From positions 62,001 through 126,000 of the forward strand of contig NZ_JACDTZ010000002.1 in assembly GCF_013978595.1 (NCBI RefSeq): a stretch of 64,000 bases of DNA. The letters are read 5' to 3'. The DNA comes from Corynebacterium haematomassiliense (GTDB lineage Bacteria; Actinomycetota; Actinomycetes; Mycobacteriales; Mycobacteriaceae). The position numbers were made by a program, and so were the translations under genes. Each line of letters opens with the position of its first letter. The stretch's first letter is position 1. Under the pieces are notes generated by a model. The model did not search any database, was not told the origin of the DNA, and saw nothing but the letters and a program-made list of their open reading frames with translations. Positions 51,891 through 64,000 of the stretch are shown one piece after another.

Positions 51891-54112
51891 AGCGATTCGT
51901 TGCAGCAGCAGCCGTAGCGGTACTCACGTTCGCGGCCGCGCCGCTTGCGCAGGCCGCGGAGCACAACCCCGGCGACCCGGGACACAGCGTGGAACTGGGG
52001 AAGATCGACCACCCGTGCGCCGGGCGCAAACTGCTCTACCACTCCCACAACGACGCGCTCTACGGCACCTACAAAAACGACAAGCTCACCGTGATGGCGG
52101 TGGACGGCCAGCAGGTCACCGACCAAGAAAAGGTTTGCTTCCGCCTCGCCCCGGACGCGGATGCCGACGGCAACGACGTGTCCACCTTGACCGTGCCTGA
52201 GGACGGCTCCTTGGACTTCCTCGGCGAGCCCGGCAGCACCGTGTGGGCCGCGCCGCAGTCCGCGGACTGGACCGACAGCTGGCGGCCCATCTGGTCTGGC
52301 CTGGGCGCCTTCGACCCCGCGCACGAGGCGGGCGAGATCCCGGACAACTTCGTCGACGACGTCATGCACTTCGACCTGGTGGAGATGGACGGCCCCGGCG
52401 ACGTCAACGTGTTTTTCTCCTCGCGCGTGGGTGACCCGGAGCGGCTGTTTAGCTCCGCAGACGAGGACATGCGCACCATCACCTACGACGTCGGCGGCCA
52501 CGGCCACTTCACCTGGACATTTTCCGAACCAGGCATCTACGAGATGACCTGGCAGGGCCGCGCCGAGCTCAAAGGCGGCGGGGTGGAGCGCTCCGAGCCG
52601 GTGACCCAGTACTGGCTCGTCGGCGACGACGCCACCGTCGGCCTCCCCGAGGGCACCACCACCGACTTGCGCACCCCCAACACCACGGAGGAAACCACCG
52701 CCGCCAGCCCGACGACGAGCGCGAAGCCGTCGCCGAAGCCCGCGCCGCGCCCCACGTCGTCGACCACGTCGCAGTCCACGTCGCGGCCCACGTCCACGAC
52801 CGCGCCAACGCCGACGAGCACCGGTTCCGCCGCGGCCGAGGACCGGCGCAAGCTCATCGAGGCCGGGCATATGGATATGGCGTTGGCGGCCGAAGGGTCG
52901 TCGATAGGCGCAATGCTTATCGACGACTCCGACCCCCACAACCAGGCCAAACGCGAATCCGGCAGCTTCATTTTCGCCGTGCCAGACGCGGCCCGAAAGA
53001 CGCTGCCGGAAGGTGCGCGCGAGAGCTTCCCGGAGCCGCCTGAGGAGATGTGGATCCTGCCGCAGGCGCAGGAGAAGAACCTGCCTTGGCTGGGCTTTTC
53101 CACCACCCGGGTGGGTGCCGACGCGCTGTCGCAAGGTTCGAAGGTCACAGTGTCCATGCGCGACGTGTCCGGGCCCGGTCGCATCTACACCTGGCACGAG
53201 GACCTGCGGGGTTTGCGCGTGGAGCTGGACTCCGGCGACGCCTCCAAGCAACTTGAGTACCCGGTCAACGCGCACGACCACCAAGGCTTCGGGTTCACCG
53301 AACCCGGCGTGTACACCGCCACGTTCACCTTCGCCGGCACGTCCGCCTCCGGCGAGGACTTCTCCGAGGACCTGGTGGCCACCTTCGCCGTGGGCGACGA
53401 GGCCGTCGCCGCCGCACGCGACGGCCGCCTCGGCGACGCAGGCGCTTCCGGGGCCGGTGCCGGCAAGGGCAAGCTCACGCTGCCGGGCGCGCTCGCGGAA
53501 GGCATCCGCTCGCTGGAAAAGGAGATTAAGAAGGCGGGCGACACGCTCGCGCCGCTCGCGCGCAAGACCAACGACGGTGGCAAAGGCGGTTCAGGGGCTG
53601 TTTCGACGCTGGCAACCCCGGCGGCGCTGGCCCAGGCCGCTCACGCCCAGCAACCGGCACCCGCCCAGGCTGCGCCCGCGCGTGCAGCGGAGCCAGCCTC
53701 CGCGAAACCGGCGGCACAGGTGCAGCGCACGCCGGAACGCAGCCGAGCCAGCAACTCCTCAGGCAAGCCCAGCAACCAGCAGACCAGTAAAAGCAAGACC
53801 AGCGCCGACTCCCGGGAAGACTCCAAGCCCGCGAAGGCCACCAGCAGCCCCGCGACGTCTGAGGCCCCAGCCTCGCCGGACGATTACGCCCCGTCGCGCA
53901 ACCCCGCCGGCGGAAGCGGCACCGGGATCCACTCGTCGCTCGACGCAGCCGGCGCGCAGCCAGACGGCCAGGCGGCGGACACGTCGCCGACCGCGGGAGG
54001 ATTCTGGGCGGGCCTCGCCATCGGCGTGGGCGTTATGGCGCTGATCGGCGGTTGCGTCCTGTTCGTCGCGGCGGCGAGATTGCTGCGGAAGGTGGAGCGG
54101 AGCACGTCGTAA
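51887..54112 (+). CDS. Large membrane-anchored protein with two HxH/WxFxxPG domains
   Basis: 741 aa. Signal peptide (1-24). First surface domain (about 30-255) ends with HGHFTWTFSEPGIYEM. A Thr/Ser/Pro-rich linker (260-310) precedes a second domain (about 320-510) with AGHMDMALAAEG and HDHQGFGFTEPGVYTAT. A long Ala/Pro/Ser/Lys-rich stalk (530-695) leads to a C-terminal helix GLAIGVGVMALIGGCVLFV. GTG 51887 overlaps the permease stop (GTGA). It corresponds in layout to the wall-associated partner of anchored-repeat ABC systems. The stalk could carry the metal-binding domains through the mycolate wall (inference). Confidence 0.88.
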   Translation: MKRFVAAAAVAVLTFAAAPLAQAAEHNPGDPGHSVELGKIDHPCAGRKLLYHSHNDALYGTYKNDKLTVMAVDGQQVTDQEKVCFRLAPDADADGNDVSTLTVPEDGSLDFLGEPGSTVWAAPQSADWTDSWRPIWSGLGAFDPAHEAGEIPDNFVDDVMHFDLVEMDGPGDVNVFFSSRVGDPERLFSSADEDMRTITYDVGGHGHFTWTFSEPGIYEMTWQGRAELKGGGVERSEPVTQYWLVGDDATVGLPEGTTTDLRTPNTTEETTAASPTTSAKPSPKPAPRPTSSTTSQSTSRPTSTTAPTPTSTGSAAAEDRRKLIEAGHMDMALAAEGSSIGAMLIDDSDPHNQAKRESGSFIFAVPDAARKTLPEGARESFPEPPEEMWILPQAQEKNLPWLGFSTTRVGADALSQGSKVTVSMRDVSGPGRIYTWHEDLRGLRVELDSGDASKQLEYPVNAHDHQGFGFTEPGVYTATFTFAGTSASGEDFSEDLVATFAVGDEAVAAARDGRLGDAGASGAGAGKGKLTLPGALAEGIRSLEKEIKKAGDTLAPLARKTNDGGKGGSGAVSTLATPAALAQAAHAQQPAPAQAAPARAAEPASAKPAAQVQRTPERSRASNSSGKPSNQQTSKSKTSADSREDSKPAKATSSPATSEAPASPDDYAPSRNPAGGSGTGIHSSLDAAGAQPDGQAADTSPTAGGFWAGLAIGVGVMALIGGCVLFVAAARLLRKVERSTS

Positions 54113-54164
54113 AGCAAGGGAACCGGAACTCTCTCCACAACGTCTAACGGGTGGGGAGGGAACT

Positions 54165-54398
54165 ATGGCGAGCTATATTCCGCGGCCGAGGCCGGGATTC
54201 TTGGACAAACTGGAGCGGCTGAGTAGAAGCGGTCCGCCCAGGTGGCGTGATCTCAAAGAAAAGCGTCTCTTTGAGTATGACCCTTTACACGGCCACATTG
54301 AGGGCTATAACCTGCGGGGGATACATCTCGGCGTATTTGACGCGATCACCGGAGAAAAAATTGGAGAAGCCAAACGAGGGAGGAGGATCGATGTTTAA
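54165..54398 (+). CDS. Colicin-E3-type cytotoxic ribonuclease, standalone
   Basis: 77-aa protein matching the catalytic domain of colicin E3 and pyocin S6 ('cytotoxic' family), which cleaves 16S rRNA in the decoding site. Alignment by eye with E3: Asp39, His42 and Glu46 in FEYDPLHGHIEGY correspond to Asp510, His513 and Glu517, and Arg73/74 near the end to Arg545. His44 replaces Glu515. GIHLGVFDAITGEK matches the E3 HLGSFDPKTG segment. No signal peptide or delivery domains, so it would act inside the cell. ATG 54165 follows GGGGAGGG. Overlaps its partner gene by 8 bases. Confidence 0.8.
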   Translation: MASYIPRPRPGFLDKLERLSRSGPPRWRDLKEKRLFEYDPLHGHIEGYNLRGIHLGVFDAITGEKIGEAKRGRRIDV

Positions 54399-54612
54399 GA
54401 CGTTTGTGGAACGCTGCCTGGAAGGCACCGCGCAGCCGGGCGACATCGACGACTGGGTGACGGCCTGGCACGAATCCGCCCCCGGAAGTGAGGATCTCAC
54501 CCTCGACGAGTACCTCGGTTTCACTCCGGAAGAGGGCGCGATTTGGGCGCGCTACGGCTCTAGGCTCGGCGAGATCCTGGAGAACCGCCGCCAAAACCGT
54601 CAGCCCGCGTAA
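54391..54612 (+). CDS. Probable immunity/antitoxin partner of the E3-type toxin
   Basis: 73-aa acidic protein: DIDDWVTAWHESAPGSEDLTLDEYLGFTPEEGAIWARYG. The DDWV-x-WH...LxEYLGxTxEExAxW pattern recurs in small proteins beside toxin genes of actinobacteria. ATG 54391 (after GGGAGGAGG) overlaps the toxin stop, so the pair is translated together. Neutralisation is inferred from pairing, size and acidity. Confidence 0.65.
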   Translation: MFKTFVERCLEGTAQPGDIDDWVTAWHESAPGSEDLTLDEYLGFTPEEGAIWARYGSRLGEILENRRQNRQPA

Positions 54613-54659
54613 CCGCGATTTGGTCAAACCCGCGCCCACCCGCTAGCATTCCCTACCGA

Positions 54660-54913
54660 AGTTTGAACGGCCGCAAAGGTCGAGCTCAAGTTTCACCGAA
54701 GACCGTCGGTCACTCTCGTGAGGGAGTCGAAGGCGCTCCACTTACGGGGCCGACCCACGCAGGAGAAACGCGGCACACGCCAACGTATGCCTCGTGCTTC
54801 TGCACGGGGCATTTTTGCTTGATACGCGTCAGCTTCGCGCGAAGCGAACGTCGATAGGCAAGATGCTCCGGGCGGATTGAACAACATGAAGTTATCGGAA
54901 GGAGGCGTGTGTC
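54660..54913 (+). promoter_or_regulatory. rplJL leader with L10-binding region and attenuator
   Basis: The 300-base gap before rplJ has no gene. It contains AAGTTTCACCGAAGACCGTC and CGCAGGAGAAACGCGG segments typical of the L10 leader, where L10(L12)4 binds and represses translation. An intrinsic-terminator-like hairpin follows at 54787-54816 (GCCTCGTGC TTCT GCACGGGGC ATTTTT), which could attenuate transcription. Confidence 0.75.
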
Positions 54914-55435
54914 ATGGCAAACCCGAAGAACACTGCGGAACTTGCAGTTCTGAAGGAGAAGTTCGCTGAGGCGGATTCCCTCGTGCTGACTGAGTACCGT
55001 GGCCTGACCGTCGGCCAGCTGCAGCAGCTGCGCGGCGATATGGGCTTCGATGTCGAGTACCACGTCGCCAAGAACACCCTCATCAAGATCGCTGCAAACG
55101 AGCAGGGTATTGAGGGTCTCGATGATCTTCTCACCGGCCCGACCGCCGTCGCGTTCATCAAGGGCGACGCTGCTGTCGACGCTGCGAAGGTGATGAAGAA
55201 GTTCAACAAGGACCACGACGCGTTCGTGATCAAGGGCGGCTACATGGACGGCAACGTCCTGGACGCTTCCCAGGTCGACGCTCTGGCCGAGATGGACAAC
55301 CGCGAGACCACCCTTGCCAAGCTTGCTGGCGCATTCGAGGGCTCTCTGGCAAAGGCAGCCGGCCTGTTCCAGGCTCCGGCATCCAAGACGGCCCGCCTTG
55401 TCGCTGCACTGCAGGACAAGCAGGAAGCCGCATAA
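54914..55435 (+). CDS. rplJ: 50S ribosomal protein L10
   Basis: 173 aa, normal length. Starts MANPKNTAELAVLKEKFAEADS; conserved LTEYRGLTVGQLQQLR and AKNTLIKIA. The C-terminal helix that binds L7/L12 dimers is present. ATG 54914 follows AAGGAGG. Autoregulated through the upstream leader. Confidence 0.98.
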   Translation: MANPKNTAELAVLKEKFAEADSLVLTEYRGLTVGQLQQLRGDMGFDVEYHVAKNTLIKIAANEQGIEGLDDLLTGPTAVAFIKGDAAVDAAKVMKKFNKDHDAFVIKGGYMDGNVLDASQVDALAEMDNRETTLAKLAGAFEGSLAKAAGLFQAPASKTARLVAALQDKQEAA

Positions 55436-55487
55436 ACACTCTTTTACATCCGGGCTGTAAACGCCCAACAACAGAAAGGAAGCCACA

Positions 55488-55877
55488 ATGGCTAAGCTCA
55501 CCAAGGACGAGCTCATCGAGCAGTTCAAGGAAATGACCCTCATCGAGCTCTCCGAGTTCCTGAAGGAGTTCGAGGAGGTCTTCGACGTGACCGCAGCCGC
55601 TCCGGTTGCTGTTGCAGCTGCAGGCGCTCCGGCCGCTGGCGGCGAGGCTGCCGCTGAGGAGAAGGACGAGTTCGACGTCGTTCTCGAGGACGCTGGCGAC
55701 AAGAAGATCGGCGTGATCAAGGTTGTCCGCGAGCTGGTTCCGGGCCTGGGCCTGAAGGACGCCAAGGAAATGGTCGAGGGTGCTCCGAAGGCAATCCTCG
55801 AGGGCGCCAACAAGGACGACGCCGAGGCTGCCAAGACCAAGCTCGAAGAGGCTGGCGCAAAGGTCACCCTTAAGTAA
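55488..55877 (+). CDS. rplL: 50S ribosomal protein L7/L12
   Basis: 129 aa. N-terminal dimer domain ([22 protein letters not shown]), Ala-rich hinge ([18 protein letters not shown]) and C-terminal domain with [19 protein letters not shown] 55488 follows AAAGGA. Confidence 0.98.
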   Translation: MAKLTKDELIEQFKEMTLIELSEFLKEFEEVFDVTAAAPVAVAAAGAPAAGGEAAAEEKDEFDVVLEDAGDKKIGVIKVVRELVPGLGLKDAKEMVEGAPKAILEGANKDDAEAAKTKLEEAGAKVTLK

Positions 55878-55900
55878 GAGCTTTTTGCTTGACGACGACA

Positions 55901-55938
55901 CCCCCGTCGCCGGTATCCACTCCGGCGGGCGGGGGTTT
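55901..55938 (+). terminator. Terminator after rplL
   Basis: CCCCCGTCGCCGG pairs with CCGGCGGGCGGGGG (one bulge), then TTTCG. It closes the rplJL unit before the DUF3068 gene. Confidence 0.8.
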
Positions 55939-55970
55939 CGCGTGTTTGAGGTGCGGTAGAGTAACCCACC

Positions 55971-56909
55971 ATGCTGCCCACTTCCCGCATTCTTTCCGTG
56001 TTGCTCGCCGGCGTCGGTGCTGCGCTGGTGGTGGCGGGGCTGTTGGCGCCGAACGTGCTGCTTTCCGGCAATCGCCTGCCGTTGGCGCTGGGGGAGGCCA
56101 CGTGGACCATCACGGACCCGAACGGCACCCGCGACGGCGAGGCGGCGCCGGTGACGCGCCAGCTGCACATGGAAATCCAGGAGCCGTCCGATTCCGACAC
56201 GGCGAGCGTGCGCGTGGGCGACACGCTGCGGGCGGGGGAGTCGGGCTCGGACTTCAACGACCTGCTCACGGCATCGACGTGGTCGTACGCCGTGGATCGC
56301 GTCACGGGTGCGGCGACCGGGCCGGCGGAAACGCAACTCGTCATGGGTATGCCCGCAACGCAATTGCCTATCGACGGCGCGTGGTTGACCTTCCCCGCCC
56401 CCGCGACACAGGACACCGTGGAGGTCTTCGACCCGGTGCTGCGTGGCTCGGCGCCGGCGGAGTTTGACGGCGAGGAAGAGATCGCCGGGCGCACGGTGTA
56501 CCGCTACGCCCAGCACATCGCGCCGACGAACGTGGCCATGCGCTACGCGGACCCGCGAAACACGCTCACGCTCGAGGGCGAAAACGGCGAGCCGCAGCGC
56601 ACTTTCCTGCACCACGCCGCCGACCGCGAGATCCTGGTGGACCAGGAGACTGGTGTGGTCGTGGGCATTGACGAGAAGGTGGACGACTTCTACGCAGACG
56701 CCGAGGGCCGCGGGGTGCAGAATGTGGTCACCTATGACGGGGTGATGGACCGGCACGACGTCGAGAAGCTTGTGCAGAAGGTTGCTGACGCGCAGACCGT
56801 CGCGGCGGACCGCGGGCTGTGGCGCGTGCTGGCTTGGGTTGGTGCAGCGCTGACCCTTGCGGGCCTGGCGGGCGCGCTGCGGCCGGGGCGTGCGGCGCGT
56901 CGCGATTGA
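55971..56909 (+). CDS. DUF3068 (PorA-family) membrane protein
   Basis: 312 aa. N-terminal signal-anchor (ILSVLLAGVGAALVVAGLLAP), a large extracytoplasmic β-rich domain and a C-terminal helix (VLAWVGAALTLAGLAGALR), the DUF3068 layout. These proteins occur throughout mycolic-acid bacteria; function is not settled. ATG 55971, 6 bases after a TAGAGT box that may be its -10. Confidence 0.82.
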   Translation: MLPTSRILSVLLAGVGAALVVAGLLAPNVLLSGNRLPLALGEATWTITDPNGTRDGEAAPVTRQLHMEIQEPSDSDTASVRVGDTLRAGESGSDFNDLLTASTWSYAVDRVTGAATGPAETQLVMGMPATQLPIDGAWLTFPAPATQDTVEVFDPVLRGSAPAEFDGEEEIAGRTVYRYAQHIAPTNVAMRYADPRNTLTLEGENGEPQRTFLHHAADREILVDQETGVVVGIDEKVDDFYADAEGRGVQNVVTYDGVMDRHDVEKLVQKVADAQTVAADRGLWRVLAWVGAALTLAGLAGALRPGRAARRD

Positions 56910-57203
56910 CCGCGCGCGGTTGGCGGGTGGTAGGCTTCCGGCAGCAACCGCACGAGGCGCCCAGACGGCATCGGGCAGCCTTTACAAACGGGGGAGATTA
57001 CTCTATGGTTGTTCTTTGCGCTGGAAGCCGTCTCCAGTACGCATAGAGAGCCTTGTGCAACGGGAATGGAAAAACCCGATTTGACAAGGTGATTTTGTTG
57101 TCTCTGGGGGCGGGTCTTCCGAAGCAGACCGAATGCTAACTTATCCTGCGGAAACGCCACTGGGCCGCGAAGCCAGACGCGGTGCGGTGAGCCTCCGCCA
57201 GAG
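56910..57203 (+). promoter_or_regulatory. rpoBC upstream region
   Basis: 294 bases without a gene. A good -35 hexamer TTGACA is at 57081, but no matching -10 lies 17 bases on. A separate extended -10-like TGCTAACTT occurs at 57134-57142. Either may drive rpoBC; neither is proven. Confidence 0.4.
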
Positions 57204-60701
<3,498 letters not shown>

Positions 60702-60785
60702 GCGCCAGGTAGCCGTCGTAAAGCTTTTGCTTTTCGACGGCACGACGAACGAACAGCACACATCTAGAAGAAAAGGAATTTTTAC

Positions 60786-64000
<3,215 letters not shown>

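Noticed and set aside
57081..57104. TTGACA as the rpoBC -35 box
   Set aside because: No acceptable -10 hexamer at 16-19 bases; listed only as a possibility under the upstream region.

Overview
The window is a GC-rich chromosomal segment from a Corynebacterium or close relative. This rests on gene content: mycothiol-type ArsC, an ArsR with the C. glutamicum Cys15/Cys16/Cys55 arrangement, the lipoglycan mannosyltransferase MgtA next to menaquinone genes, DUF3068 and DUF3592 proteins, a class-E-like LAxTG wall-sorting signal, and the order tRNA-Trp / secE / nusG / rplK / rplA ... rplJ / rplL ... rpoB / rpoC. No species call is attempted.

Layout. 1-3.7 kb: a potassium uptake pair (TrkH cut by the window start, TrkA) and a divergent arsenic locus (arsR < > acr3-arsC). 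3.7-18.4 kb is an accessory region. It holds a 1.2-kb cassette bounded by 123-bp direct repeats, an intact IS256-family element with 8-bp target duplication, a 22-bp-periodic short-repeat array, a DUF262/HNH (GmrSD-like) enzyme, two IS256-type remnants flanking a frameshifted CPBP protease, a two-gene CD-NTase + SLATT (CBASS-type) module, an orphan N-terminus of an AAA ATPase, and a complete type I restriction-modification operon (hsdR-hsdM-hsdS). It reads as a defence island worn down by IS activity.

18.4-42.2 kb is largely core: a DEDDh exonuclease/BRCT protein, a HicB-like protein behind a truncated HicA-like ORF, and a dispersed menaquinone cluster (menE, menB, menC, menD, menG, menJ and a polyprenyl diphosphate synthase). 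Metal genes are interleaved: feoA-feoB-feoC behind a possible DtxR box, and an MntR-type regulator facing a Mn/Zn ABC transporter operon whose promoter carries a 20-bp palindrome. 42.2-45.7 kb: four tRNAs (Tyr, Thr, Met, Trp), then secE, nusG, rplK and rplA.

45.7-54.1 kb: an HNH/DUF222 protein, then a six-gene operon with every junction overlapping. It encodes a TroA-type metal-binding lipoprotein, an ABC ATPase and permease, and three wall- or membrane-anchored proteins sharing a repeated His-x-His...W-x-F-x-x-P-G motif. A Zur-like palindrome at its promoter suggests zinc. 54.1-54.6 kb: a colicin-E3-type ribonuclease toxin with an overlapping partner gene. 54.6-64 kb: L10 leader, rplJ, rplL, a DUF3068 protein, rpoB, and rpoC running off the end.

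Most worth following up: the defence island and its truncated genes, the IS256 hairpin that covers the transposase ribosome binding site, the 22-bp-spaced array, the anchored-repeat metal transporter operon, and the E3-type toxin beside the ribosomal genes.
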